NCBI GenBank assembly: GCA_001769215.1
Contig: MEOL01000014.1
Coordinates: 1-64,000, forward strand
DNA: 64,000 nucleotides
From: Bacteroidetes bacterium GWF2_41_31
GTDB lineage: Bacteria; Bacteroidota; Bacteroidia; Bacteroidales; F082
Direction: 5' to 3'
Position 1 is the first letter of the stretch; each line of letters opens with the position of its first letter. This document shows, piece after piece, positions 46,879 to 57,229 of the stretch. Made by a program: the position numbers and the translations under genes. A model generated the notes under the pieces. The model did no database searches. It worked only from the letters and a program-made list of their open reading frames with translations, and was not told where the DNA came from.

Positions 46879-48597
46879 TTATGCTGACAGTGCATTGCTT
46901 ATTACCTGATCCAATTCAGGCCGTGATTCGCTTAATAATTTTAGATGATTTTCGATATCTTTTGAATAATGCAGGTGATGTGTTTTTGAGATTTCAAGTA
47001 TTTCGCACGCCAGCAACCAATCGTGAGTTGAATTATTCAGATAAGTCTCCCAAATTTCCGTCAGATGGCTTACAGGCTCATGGCCTTCACGGATATTTCT
47101 AAGACTGGTGTAGATTTTATGCCTCTCTCTGGTTTCTTTTGGAACTATTATCTTGTGTGTTTTTTCAGTCGGTGGCTCATAATTCAATCCGTAACCTACC
47201 GGATCGGCCGGTCCATTATAAACGGATACAATATGCTCGCCCACGGCCATGTCAAAAATCCCCCAGGAGGGTTCAAACAAAATTCTTTCCTGGTATTTAA
47301 CCAGACAATCACTAAAGCTCATAAGAACGACAAACCGGTCTTTCCGAATTAATGATCGAAGGATACCTGTTACTTTAATACCTGATTCAAATTCAAATTC
47401 CGATGGCAGATCTTTAATGATCCCTAATTCAGCAAGATCAGCATCTGAAAGCAGGCGTATGGGTTTTAAGGAACCTTTAATCTTCCCGATGGGTGAACCA
47501 AAACCATCCTGATGGTGGTCTTTTCCGTGTTCGGGGAGCATCTTGTTTTTGTAACATAAGATGGTCGGTCCGGTAGTATTCAGGTAAATGGCCTGGCCGT
47601 TTTGCGACAGCACGTTGGTAAATATTCCTGAGACTTGCAGTCCTGAGGCAAACCTGGCGGTTGCGGCGTTTCCCGATGCGATGGCTTTCAGTAACCCTTC
47701 CAATCCTCCTTTTTTCAATGCCATTTGGTTGGTAAATTCCTCCAGTACCTTGTTTAAATGAGCAAAGTCAGGTGTGACGAATAGCTGCGGCTGAGGTTTG
47801 GTGATGTCGAAATTGTAATGGATGGCTTCGATGGTATAGGGCAGTTTTGTTACCTCCTTTTTCATGGCACTTGTACATTCACCAATTGACGACAGCAATC
47901 CGGCCCCATATACTTTTGGATGCTCCAGATCGCCAATCAGACCATATTCCACGGTCCACCAATGAAGGTTCCTGATGAGTGCCATTTCAGATGGAATGCC
48001 CATGTTATTGCTTATATGATCGATTTTAGCTTCAGCTTCGACAATATCTTTTTCGGTTGAATAGGGGTCAGCCTTGAGAATGCTTAAATGGCGAATGGCC
48101 TCGTACAGTTCATTGTCTTTTTTCGATGAAAAGGCTTTGGAACCGATTTCACCAAAATTGCGCAAATAATCGGAATATTCCTTATCAACAATAATGGGAG
48201 CATGTCCTGCTGCTTCATGGATAATGTCTGGGGCAGGCGTGTATTCGATCTGGTCAACAGGCCGGATGTCTGCAGCAATGACCAAAACCTTGTGTTTTTG
48301 AAATTCCATGAATGCTGCGGGTGGTATAAACCCGTCTACTGCTACCGCAGCCCACCCAATTTTGCTCAGGATGTGATTCATCTCATCAATGCTCGGAATA
48401 CTTTCAATGCTGATGCCTGTTTTTGCTAATCCATCCAGATAGGCAGGGTGGGCTACCAGGGTTAATTTTCGCAGGTTTTGCTTCATAACATATCGCCAGA
48501 CAGCATGATCCTGAGGCGTGTACAGTTCGTGGTACTGATCGGTGATAAAGCATTTCAAATGCTCTGGAAGCTGCTCAATGACGGAGTTGTTGACCAT
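46879..48597 (-). CDS. aromatic amino acid hydroxylase with long C-terminal extension
   Basis: EYTPAPDIIHEAAGHAPIIVDKEYSDYLR, HWWTVEYGLIGD; ~270-aa C-terminal extension beyond the catalytic core. Confidence 0.9.
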   Translation of the reverse strand: MVNNSVIEQLPEHLKCFITDQYHELYTPQDHAVWRYVMKQNLRKLTLVAHPAYLDGLAKTGISIESIPSIDEMNHILSKIGWAAVAVDGFIPPAAFMEFQKHKVLVIAADIRPVDQIEYTPAPDIIHEAAGHAPIIVDKEYSDYLRNFGEIGSKAFSSKKDNELYEAIRHLSILKADPYSTEKDIVEAEAKIDHISNNMGIPSEMALIRNLHWWTVEYGLIGDLEHPKVYGAGLLSSIGECTSAMKKEVTKLPYTIEAIHYNFDITKPQPQLFVTPDFAHLNKVLEEFTNQMALKKGGLEGLLKAIASGNAATARFASGLQVSGIFTNVLSQNGQAIYLNTTGPTILCYKNKMLPEHGKDHHQDGFGSPIGKIKGSLKPIRLLSDADLAELGIIKDLPSEFEFESGIKVTGILRSLIRKDRFVVLMSFSDCLVKYQERILFEPSWGIFDMAVGEHIVSVYNGPADPVGYGLNYEPPTEKTHKIIVPKETRERHKIYTSLRNIREGHEPVSHLTEIWETYLNNSTHDWLLACEILEISKTHHLHYSKDIENHLKLLSESRPELDQVISNALSA

Positions 48598-48689
48598 AAC
48601 TTAATTTAGAAAGAATATAAATTAATCCAAAAGTAAAAATAATTTAACAATACGGATGCATATTTAACGCTTTATAGGATTTTTGTTTC

Positions 48690-49916
48690 ATGGTAAACGA
48701 TGTAAAGTTGTATTTAGCCCTTCCGGTTCTAAACGAATATGGAAATTTGGCTTCTTTAATGGGTTCGCTTCACGGACAAGAAGAGCAAGACTTTCATCTG
48801 GTAGTCTGTATAAATCACTATGAACATTGGCGACAACAACCAGAGTATGCCGATACCATTGCTGACAATGAGAAAAGCATGTCCTTCTTTGGTTCATTTT
48901 CCGGATTGCCGGTAACGGTTATTGACCGGGCCTCTGCCGGTAACGGCTGGAATCCAAGAAATGGAGGCGTGGGTTGGGCACGCAAAATGGCGATGGATGC
49001 CATTGCCAAAATAGCCCGACCGGAGGATATCATCGTGAGTATTGATGCCGACACTTATTATCCACCCAATTACTTATCAGAAATAAAGAGAGCTTTCAAT
49101 CAAGATACCAAGGCTGTCGGACTGGCAATTCCGTATTACCATAAATTGATTGGCAATGATACCGATAAGCTTATCCTGAGGTATGAGTTATACATGAGGC
49201 ATTATGCGTTGAACATGCTCCGGATTAAGAATCCTTATGCGTTTACCGCGATGGGGTCAGCCATGGCTTTTCCGGTTTGGGCTTATCTGAAGGCGGGGGG
49301 CATCACGCCTGTTAAAAGTGGCGAGGATTTTTATTTCATGCAAAAACTTGTTAAGATGGGCCGGCTGATGAACTGGTGCGAAACCATTGCTTATCCTTCG
49401 CCCCGTTTTTCCAATCGGGTTCTTTTTGGAACCGGGCCTGCCCTCATCAAAGGAAATACAGGCGATTGGACTTCCTACCCTATTTATCATCCTGAGTTGT
49501 TCACTGCCGTGGCCACCACTTTCTCCACTTTCGAGCATTTGTATAAGGAAGACCTGGAAACTCCCATGGACGAATTTTTGTTTTCATGTTTTAAAGTCAA
49601 CGATCTTTGGCAACCCCTTAGAAAGAATTACAGAAGTATGGAAAACTTTGTTCGTGCCTGTATAAACAAGGTTGATGGGTTAAGGATTTTACAGTTTCTT
49701 CGTCAGCAACAGCAGCTTCTGGAAGTATCAGACACACAAGTTTTTGCACATACTTACGAACATGAGTTACACATGATTTTAAGTGAAAATCAACTACGGG
49801 TTTTAGCTAAAACGGAGTTCGATTCATTAACAACCGATCAACTTGACTTTCTTCGAAACAGCTTGTTTCAGAAAGAAAATTCCCTCAGAAAGGAAATGCA
49901 TTTCAATTGTTTGTAA
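48690..49916 (+). CDS. family 2-like glycosyltransferase
   Basis: LYLALPVLNEYGNLASLMGSLHGQ, IIVSIDADTYYPPNYL, GEDFYFMQKLVKMG. Confidence 0.82.
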   Translation: MVNDVKLYLALPVLNEYGNLASLMGSLHGQEEQDFHLVVCINHYEHWRQQPEYADTIADNEKSMSFFGSFSGLPVTVIDRASAGNGWNPRNGGVGWARKMAMDAIAKIARPEDIIVSIDADTYYPPNYLSEIKRAFNQDTKAVGLAIPYYHKLIGNDTDKLILRYELYMRHYALNMLRIKNPYAFTAMGSAMAFPVWAYLKAGGITPVKSGEDFYFMQKLVKMGRLMNWCETIAYPSPRFSNRVLFGTGPALIKGNTGDWTSYPIYHPELFTAVATTFSTFEHLYKEDLETPMDEFLFSCFKVNDLWQPLRKNYRSMENFVRACINKVDGLRILQFLRQQQQLLEVSDTQVFAHTYEHELHMILSENQLRVLAKTEFDSLTTDQLDFLRNSLFQKENSLRKEMHFNCL

Positions 49917-49938
49917 ATTGCAGTAAATTTTTTGGTGT

Positions 49939-50853
49939 ATGTTTCATCTCATCACGATTTTAGGTCCAACAGCTACCGGCAAAACAACTTTGGCCTGTCA
50001 TTTGGCAGCACTCCTTCAGGGTGAAATAATCAGCGCCGACTCACGCCAGGTTTACCGGGGAATGGATTTGGGGACGGGTAAAGACTTAACCGATTTTCAT
50101 TTAACGGGCTATGATGTTCCATATCACTTAATTGATGTAGTGGACCCTGGCTATGAATTTAATGTTTTCGAATTTCAGCAGCATGTAGCCCAGGCCCTTG
50201 AAAAAGTGGAACATAACGGCAGATTGCCGATCCTGTGCGGAGGCTCGGGACTATATCTGGATGCGGTGCTGCGTGGTTACCAATTACAGCGGGTTCCCGA
50301 AAATAAGGTGCTTCGGGAATTTATCGAGACACTTTCAATGGAGTCTTTGACAAGAAAGCTTAAATCATATGGCCCGGTGCACAATACTACTGACATCACC
50401 GATCGCCATCGTTTGATTAAGGCTATTGAAATTGCAGAGCATAGCATAAACCATCCAAAACCGGATTTTATCATGCCTCGGGTTTCATCCATTAATTTTG
50501 GTTTGCATTTTGAAAGGCAACAACTTCGTGACAGGATAACCCAACGGTTAAAACAACGGTTTGAAGAAGGAATGGTTGATGAAGTGAGAAATCTTTTGAG
50601 CAGTGGCCTGCTCCCGGAACAATTGAAATTTTATGGGCTCGAATATAGATTGATTACTCAATATGTGATGGGTGAGCTGACTTATAATGAAATGTTTGAG
50701 CTTCTAAACACTGCGATCCATCAGTTTGCCAAACGTCAAATGACCTGGTTCAGAAGAATGGAAAATGGAGGCGTACGGATTCATTGGATAAACGGGAACA
50801 TCAATTTGGAAGAAAAATTGGTAACTATTTTAAGTTTTTTGCCTAAAACCTAA
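49939..50853 (+). CDS. miaA: tRNA dimethylallyltransferase
   Basis: ILGPTATGKTTLACHLA, ISADSRQVYRGMDLGTGK, FAKRQMTWFRR. Confidence 0.93.
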   Translation: MFHLITILGPTATGKTTLACHLAALLQGEIISADSRQVYRGMDLGTGKDLTDFHLTGYDVPYHLIDVVDPGYEFNVFEFQQHVAQALEKVEHNGRLPILCGGSGLYLDAVLRGYQLQRVPENKVLREFIETLSMESLTRKLKSYGPVHNTTDITDRHRLIKAIEIAEHSINHPKPDFIMPRVSSINFGLHFERQQLRDRITQRLKQRFEEGMVDEVRNLLSSGLLPEQLKFYGLEYRLITQYVMGELTYNEMFELLNTAIHQFAKRQMTWFRRMENGGVRIHWINGNINLEEKLVTILSFLPKT

Positions 50854-50857
50854 GCAC

Positions 50858-53800
50858 ATGGTCGTAAGGTTTATCGCGATATGTACATTTTTGATCAGCC
50901 TGACGGCGTTGGCTCAAAGGCCTTTGCTTTTCGACAAGCAGGCTCTCGAAAATCCTCAGGTCAGGTTTATCAGGCTTACAACTGAAGATGGATTGTGTCA
51001 TAACCGGGTAACGGCGTTGCTACAGGATCAGTTCGGGTTTGTTTGGGTTGGAACTATCAATGGACTAAATCGCTATGATGGGCGCGCATTTGAAGTGTAC
51101 AAGCAAAACCCTGATAATTTCACCTCCTTGTCTTCCAGCCACATTTCTTCCTTGGTGTGCGATCGGAAAGGAGACCTTTACGTTGGCACAAAAAGCGGGA
51201 TTAATCAGTATAACAGACTGACAAACAATTTTAAACACCTGGAATTAGTTGGCGACAGCATCGTTGAGCCTTTTCCGGATATTCGGGAGTTGTTGTTCGA
51301 AAACGATTCGATCCTGTGGATTGACACTCAGGAAGGACAATTGGTTCAATTTAATATCAATCAACATTTAATAACCCGGGTCTATTTACACCCTAAAAGC
51401 ACACAACCCTATTATTTATATCATGATTTGTATTTAGATCATGAAAATGTGTTGTGGTTGGGAGTGCGGGGGTATGATATGATGTACCTGAACAGGAAAG
51501 CGCAAAAACTGGAGTTCATAGCTGCTGATGAAAATGATTTTTCAAAAAAAAGGACAAGTGATGTGTCCTGTTATTTTGAAGACAGTAAAGGAAACTTTTG
51601 GGTGTCTGCAATTGATGGAGTTTATCTGATGGACAAAACACAACGAACATTTAAAAAATTGATGAATACGTCCACTTTTGATATAAACGAAGATAAAAAC
51701 GGAAATCTTTGGTTCGCAACAGGAAGTGGTATATTTAAGTATAACCACATGGAAAACAAGATGATGAGGTTTCTGAATGAAAAGGATAATCCACACTCCA
51801 TCACGAGTAACAGCACGTATAAAATTCTTGAAGACCAGGTAGGAAATATGTGGTTTGCTACGAGCATGGGGTTAAATATTTATAACCCGTCACCCTTTCC
51901 TTTTGGTACCTATACCCATATACCCGGTATATCAAATTCACCTGAAGGTTATGTGGTTACAGCGGTAGCTGAAGACAATCATCATAACCTCTGGATTGGA
52001 TTTGAGGAGGATGGACTCGATTATTTTAACACGAAAAACGGCCGTTTTATACACTACATTCGTCAGGGGAATAGTAAGAACCAGTTGGCCGTCAACCAGT
52101 TGTCGGCGCTTTATTTCGATAAAAAAAACCGACTGTGGATAGGACTGTGGCGAGGCATTGGTTTTAATCTCTACGAGCCTGAAAAAGATCGCTTTAGTTT
52201 GTTTACCTATTATAAAAAAAATCTACATATGGATTGGTATGCAGATTTTTGTGAAGATGATTCGGGCCAATTTTACATCGGGTTTTGGGGAGCCGACGGA
52301 TTGGTTCGCTTCGACAGGGAAAAACGGAAATTTGGGGAGAGTTTACAGAGCCGGTTTCAACGAACTGAATGTTCGCGCCTTATTACCAGACTTTATCACG
52401 ATCGCCAAAATACCATTTGGGTTGGAACCACCGAATGCGGGCTGCACCGCTATTTTCCGGAGAGGGATTCTTCCATGGCTTTTTTTTGTGATGGGAAGGA
52501 CAGCTCAGGCCTTGTTTCTGACGACATTAAAGACATTACCCAGGATGCGGATGGTACCATTTGGGTACTCACTTCGACCTTGCAGAAATTTGATGAGCAA
52601 ACCCGGCGATTTAGTGAATATGGTGCTGCCGATGGCTTTTATTCTGTCGATCCCATTTCCATCCTTCCTGACAGGGACAGTTGTTTGTGGATCGCCACCA
52701 AAGGAGACGGCCTTTTTAAATTTGACAAGAGAAATAATCACTTTACCCAGTATTTGAAAACAGATGGCATCCAGGGAAATACTTTTACCCCTGCCAGGTT
52801 AGCTATGAGTGATGGCAGGTTGTTCTTTGGAGGTGTAAATGGATTCAATTTATTTAACCCCGGGGATATTATGGTAGACTCTGTCGTGCCAAAACCTTTT
52901 TTTGGACGTTTTTTGGTAAACGACCACATTGTAAGTCACGACCTGAACCAACAATCAAGTATCGCGATGATGCCAAATGACAAAGTATTCTCCGTCGAAT
53001 TGAACAGTACTGACCTCATTAATCCGGAACGGTATTTATATCAGTGCATGTTGATTGGTTTCGACAACACCTGGGTTGATGTGGACAACACGCAACGAAA
53101 GTTGCGTTATGCTGCTGTGCCACCGGGAACCTATCAGTTAAAATATCGGTTAGGCAACAGAAATGGAAAATGGTCAAGTGAATCAGCAAGTGTATCTATC
53201 CTAATCAAACAACCATTTTATCGAACTCCCTGGTTCATTTTTCTGTTTTTATTAGCATTCGCCACTTTGCTTTTTCTCTACATTAAAAGGCGCGAATACG
53301 AACTTAAGATCAAGGGAAAGTCAATTGAATTACAGCAACGCGTTTTTCGATTACAAATGAATCCACATTTCATGGGCAATTCATTGTTAGCCATACAAAA
53401 TTTCATCTATGCCAGCGAACCAAAAGCTGCGGGCAATTACCTGTCCGATTTTTCACGTCTGTTCAGGTTGATCTTAAACAATAGCAAATCGGAATTTGTT
53501 CTCATTTCCAAGGAGATCGAAACGCTGGAATTATACTTAAAACTGCAGAGTCTTCGATTTCCGGGAAAATTTGAAGTTACATTTGAAATGGATGAAACGA
53601 TCGACCCCGATGGATATATGATTCCGCCCATGCTGGCCCAACCAATAATCGAAAATGCACTTGAGCATGGGTTGTTTACTAAAGAAGGCAAAGGGAAACT
53701 GATGATCAGGTTTTTACGTGAAAATGACCACCTTATTTTTGAAGTGGATGACGACGGAATTGGCCTTACAGCTGCTTTGAAACTTAATTTAGGAAAATCA

Positions 53801-53974
53801 ATGCATGATAGCACGGCTTTAAAAATCACCCAGGAAAGAATTGAGATATTAGGAAAAAAGTATGGGTTCATGGTAAAATTTGAGGTGAATGAAAAGTGGA
53901 ACGAAGAGGGTCAATCGCTTGGAACAAAGGTACGTTTTACCTTACCATATTGCTATTCAACAGGTTTTAACTAA
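50858..53974 (+). CDS. two-component regulator propeller / LytS-type histidine kinase
   Basis: RFIRLTTEDGLCHNRVTALLQDQFGFVWVGTINGLNRYDG repeats, Y_Y_Y-like domain, RLQMNPHFMGNSL His_kinase motif. Confidence 0.93.
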   Translation: MVVRFIAICTFLISLTALAQRPLLFDKQALENPQVRFIRLTTEDGLCHNRVTALLQDQFGFVWVGTINGLNRYDGRAFEVYKQNPDNFTSLSSSHISSLVCDRKGDLYVGTKSGINQYNRLTNNFKHLELVGDSIVEPFPDIRELLFENDSILWIDTQEGQLVQFNINQHLITRVYLHPKSTQPYYLYHDLYLDHENVLWLGVRGYDMMYLNRKAQKLEFIAADENDFSKKRTSDVSCYFEDSKGNFWVSAIDGVYLMDKTQRTFKKLMNTSTFDINEDKNGNLWFATGSGIFKYNHMENKMMRFLNEKDNPHSITSNSTYKILEDQVGNMWFATSMGLNIYNPSPFPFGTYTHIPGISNSPEGYVVTAVAEDNHHNLWIGFEEDGLDYFNTKNGRFIHYIRQGNSKNQLAVNQLSALYFDKKNRLWIGLWRGIGFNLYEPEKDRFSLFTYYKKNLHMDWYADFCEDDSGQFYIGFWGADGLVRFDREKRKFGESLQSRFQRTECSRLITRLYHDRQNTIWVGTTECGLHRYFPERDSSMAFFCDGKDSSGLVSDDIKDITQDADGTIWVLTSTLQKFDEQTRRFSEYGAADGFYSVDPISILPDRDSCLWIATKGDGLFKFDKRNNHFTQYLKTDGIQGNTFTPARLAMSDGRLFFGGVNGFNLFNPGDIMVDSVVPKPFFGRFLVNDHIVSHDLNQQSSIAMMPNDKVFSVELNSTDLINPERYLYQCMLIGFDNTWVDVDNTQRKLRYAAVPPGTYQLKYRLGNRNGKWSSESASVSILIKQPFYRTPWFIFLFLLAFATLLFLYIKRREYELKIKGKSIELQQRVFRLQMNPHFMGNSLLAIQNFIYASEPKAAGNYLSDFSRLFRLILNNSKSEFVLISKEIETLELYLKLQSLRFPGKFEVTFEMDETIDPDGYMIPPMLAQPIIENALEHGLFTKEGKGKLMIRFLRENDHLIFEVDDDGIGLTAALKLNLGKSMHDSTALKITQERIEILGKKYGFMVKFEVNEKWNEEGQSLGTKVRFTLPYCYSTGFN

Positions 53975-53984
53975 CATTTAAGAG

Positions 53985-54734
53985 ATGCTACGGACAATTA
54001 TTGTAGATGACGAACCAAATGCCCGCCAGGTAATAAGAAACATTCTGGAATTGTATTGTAATCAGGTTGAAATAGTTGGCGAAGCCGCAAATGTTAAACA
54101 AGGATTGGCCCTCATAAAGGATCAAAAACCGGATCTGGTGCTTTTGGATATCCGCATGCCCGATGGTACAGGCTTCGATTTACTAAACAAGGCAAGGGGA
54201 TTAAATTTTAGGTTTATCATTATTACAGCTTTCGAGCAATTTGCAATTCAGGCCATCAAGCGAAGTGCTCTTGATTACATCATGAAGCCCATCAATGCAA
54301 ATGAATTGATCGAAGCCATCGAAAAAGCGGTAATCACTGAATATCGACCAGAAAGTGAATCTGTTAAACTGGATAATTATTTTTACAACCTGCAAAGAGA
54401 GGCTCATGAGCACCGGATCGTGTTAAATACCTTAAATTCCATTTATGCGGTTAAAATCAAAGACATCATCAGGTGCATGGCTGATAAAAATTACACGGAT
54501 GTTTTCCTATTGAATGGCAAATATTTAACGCTTTCAAAAACGTTGAAGGAGTTCGAGGAAATACTTACCGAACATGGCTTTTTCAGGACGCATCAGTCGC
54601 ATCTGATCAATATCCGGTTCATTGAATCATACGAAAAAGGATTGGGAGGTACGGTAGTGATGAGTGATGGTTCTAAAGTACCTGTTTCTTCACGCCGGAA
54701 AGAATTGTTTATAAAACTGATGCAAAAATTGTGA
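53985..54734 (+). CDS. LytTR-family response regulator
   Basis: TIIVDDEPNARQVI, LVLLDIRMPDGTGFDLL, C-terminal LytTR domain (FFRTHQSHLINIRFIESYEKG). Confidence 0.95.
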   Translation: MLRTIIVDDEPNARQVIRNILELYCNQVEIVGEAANVKQGLALIKDQKPDLVLLDIRMPDGTGFDLLNKARGLNFRFIIITAFEQFAIQAIKRSALDYIMKPINANELIEAIEKAVITEYRPESESVKLDNYFYNLQREAHEHRIVLNTLNSIYAVKIKDIIRCMADKNYTDVFLLNGKYLTLSKTLKEFEEILTEHGFFRTHQSHLINIRFIESYEKGLGGTVVMSDGSKVPVSSRRKELFIKLMQKL

Positions 54735-54912
54735 AAATTTATTTTTGACGATCTACTGGAAATCTCTTTGCAGATACTCACCACTTGATTACGAATATTC
54801 ATCTTGACATATCGTCCGCTCATTCATGTTCTTAAATAGGCAAGCTTGTGACTACTTTTAATTCATATTTTTTAAACCCGTTTGTTAAAAGGCAAACACA
54901 AAACTTAAAATT

Positions 54913-55335
54913 ATGAATGTAAAAAGTTTACTAAAAGTCTTAGGTATCATGCTTCTCAGCATGACCTTTATTTATGGGTCCTGTAATAAAAAGGACGATC
55001 CAACGCCACCTCCGGCAGCCTATGTACCCACCTTTTCAGCAACCTATTTTTCAGTTGATATGGGTGGGGTCGATTACCTCGATTTCTATATCACCTGTGT
55101 ATCTGATGACTGGGAAATGATCAAGGTGATAGTCACTTATCCGGGAGGTGCCGGTAAAGACACTTTTACCGGTGGAGGCGCTATTCAACTTCAAGGCGAA
55201 CCGTTTACCTTTCCCAATTATTTCCTGAAACTGGGTGGAAACTGGACCTTCTCGATTACGGGCAATATTAAATCGGGTGCTCACGTAGGGGAAAGTTTCG
55301 CTGTAAATACAAGCATAAGTGTTTCAGGAAAATAA
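54913..55335 (+). CDS. small lipoprotein of unknown function
   Basis: Signal peptide with YGSC lipobox followed by KKDDPTPPPAAYVPTF. Confidence 0.7.
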   Translation: MNVKSLLKVLGIMLLSMTFIYGSCNKKDDPTPPPAAYVPTFSATYFSVDMGGVDYLDFYITCVSDDWEMIKVIVTYPGGAGKDTFTGGGAIQLQGEPFTFPNYFLKLGGNWTFSITGNIKSGAHVGESFAVNTSISVSGK

Positions 55336-55346
55336 CAATTAACCTG

Positions 55347-55391
55347 ATTATGAAGAAAAGCCCTCAATTGGGTTTTTCTTCATAATTTTTT
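55347..55391 (+). terminator. strong terminator, 17-bp stem with one G-T pair
   Basis: ATTATGAAGAAAAGCCC-TCAATT-GGGTTTTTCTTCATAAT then T run. Confidence 0.85.
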
Positions 55392-55416
55392 GTTAGCCTG
55401 GTTTAATATCGGGTAG

Positions 55417-55445
55417 AAGGCTGCGCTAAGGCGCAGCCTTTTTTT
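55417..55445. terminator. terminator between convergent lipoprotein gene and pcm
   Basis: AAGGCTGCGC-TAAG-GCGCAGCCTT followed by T run. Confidence 0.85.
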
Positions 55446-56091
55446 AATCGTTGGCTTTGTCTCCAAGCAAGGGCACAAACCTAAATGCACCAAACGATTC
55501 GGCGGTGAGTTCTCCCGTAAGTTGTTTGGTATAGCGCATCATGGTTTGCACCGCTCCATGCCCTAAAGGCACAACAATAGTACCTCCGGGTTTGAGCTGA
55601 TCAATCAGGTTTTCGTGGAGGTTTGGTGCTGCAGCCGTAATCAATATCTTGTCAAATGGTCCATAAGTTGGCAATCCCTTGTTTCCGTCTCCATAAAAAA
55701 CCTTTATGTGATAACCCAGTTCTCTAAGAAATTCTTTTGTCTTGTCATACAAGCGTTTTTGTCGTTCGACGGAAAAAACCTTCGCTCCCAGTGCTTCAAG
55801 CACACATGCCTGATATCCGGATCCGGTACCGATTTCAAGTATTTTGTCGCCTTTTTTTACTTGTAACAATTCGGTTTGAAAAGCAACAGTATAAGGTTGC
55901 GATATGGTTTGTCCTGATCCAATTGGAAAGGGTTTGTCTTCGTAAGCAAACTCAAGAAATGACGAATCCAGGAAAAAATGCCTTGGAATGGAACCAATCA
56001 CTTCCAGGACACGTTCATCACAAATTCCTTTTTTCCGGATCGTGTCAACCAGTTTTTTTCGCATTCCCTGATGTCGGTACGAATCTTCCAT
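55444..56091 (-). CDS. pcm: protein-L-isoaspartate O-methyltransferase
   Basis: IGSGQTISQPYTVAFQTELL, ILEIGTGSGYQACVLEALGAKVFSVER, PFDKILITAAA. Confidence 0.94.
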   Translation of the reverse strand: MEDSYRHQGMRKKLVDTIRKKGICDERVLEVIGSIPRHFFLDSSFLEFAYEDKPFPIGSGQTISQPYTVAFQTELLQVKKGDKILEIGTGSGYQACVLEALGAKVFSVERQKRLYDKTKEFLRELGYHIKVFYGDGNKGLPTYGPFDKILITAAAPNLHENLIDQLKPGGTIVVPLGHGAVQTMMRYTKQLTGELTAESFGAFRFVPLLGDKAND

Positions 56092-56185
56092 TTTCTTCTC
56101 TACACTCCTTATTAGTTCTCAATAATGTGCGAAAATAGAAATAATGACAGCAAGAAAAAACTACCTTTGTCAAAAATTTTAATTT

Positions 56186-57187
56186 ATGATAAAAATTGGT
56201 GTGTTGGGCGTTGGCCATTTGGGCAAAATCCACTTAAATTGTATTCAGAAAATTGAAGAATTTCAACTGGTTGGCTTTTATGATACAGATACTGAACGGG
56301 TAAAGCTGATTGAGCAGGAATTTGGGATTAAAGGTTACAGTAGTATCAACGATTTACTGGATGTAGTTGACGTAGTTGATATTGTTACCCCAACTGTTTC
56401 GCATTTTAGTTGTGCTTCTGAGGCCATCCGCAAATCGAAACACGTTTTTATCGAAAAACCAATTGTTACAACACCGGACGAAGCCCTGGAGTTGATAAAA
56501 CTGGCAACAGCAGCCAATGTGAAAGTACAGGTGGGTCATGTTGAACGCTTCAATCCCGCTTTTTTAGCAGCCCAGCCATTTATTAACAACCCCATGTTTG
56601 TGGAAACCCACCGGTTGGCATTGTTTAATCCTCGTGGAACCGATGTACCCGTGGTGCTCGATTTAATGATTCACGATATTGATATTGTGTTGAGTGTTGT
56701 CAAATCCAAAGTACGCGATGTTTACGCCAGTGGAGTGAATGTGGTAAGCGACACCCCTGATATTGCCAACGCGCGTATTGAATTTGAAAATGGAGCCGTT
56801 GCCAACCTGACGGCAAGCAGGCTTTCATTGAAAAATATGCGTAAAACAAGGATTTTTCAGCGTGATGCTTATATTACGGTAGATTTCCTGGATAAGGTTA
56901 GCGAGATTATCCGCATGGAAGAAATTGATGTGTTGCCTGCCGACCCGATGGCTATGGTTATCGATTTGGGAAATGGCAAGAAAATGAAACGCATTTCATT
57001 TGAAAAACCTGTGGTTGGCAATATTAACGCCATTGTGGAAGAACTTAGAAGTTTCAAAGATTCTATCATATACAATAGGGTGCCACCCGTCAGTATTCAG
57101 GATGGCTATCACGCCTTGCAGGTGGCACACATGATTATGGAAAAAATCACCGCTTCATTGCCAAATGATCACAAACCACTACAATAA
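56186..57187 (+). CDS. Gfo/Idh/MocA family oxidoreductase
   Basis: IGVLGVGHLGKIHLNC, HVFIEKPIVTTPDEALEL, VLDLMIHDIDIVL. Confidence 0.9.
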   Translation: MIKIGVLGVGHLGKIHLNCIQKIEEFQLVGFYDTDTERVKLIEQEFGIKGYSSINDLLDVVDVVDIVTPTVSHFSCASEAIRKSKHVFIEKPIVTTPDEALELIKLATAANVKVQVGHVERFNPAFLAAQPFINNPMFVETHRLALFNPRGTDVPVVLDLMIHDIDIVLSVVKSKVRDVYASGVNVVSDTPDIANARIEFENGAVANLTASRLSLKNMRKTRIFQRDAYITVDFLDKVSEIIRMEEIDVLPADPMAMVIDLGNGKKMKRISFEKPVVGNINAIVEELRSFKDSIIYNRVPPVSIQDGYHALQVAHMIMEKITASLPNDHKPLQ

Positions 57188-57229
57188 ATAACAATCGTTT
57201 TCGTTTCTACACACAAAGGATTTAATGGT

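Noticed and set aside
53437-53871. 144-aa ORF on - strand
   Set aside because: Antisense to the histidine kinase domain of the propeller protein; no supporting motif.
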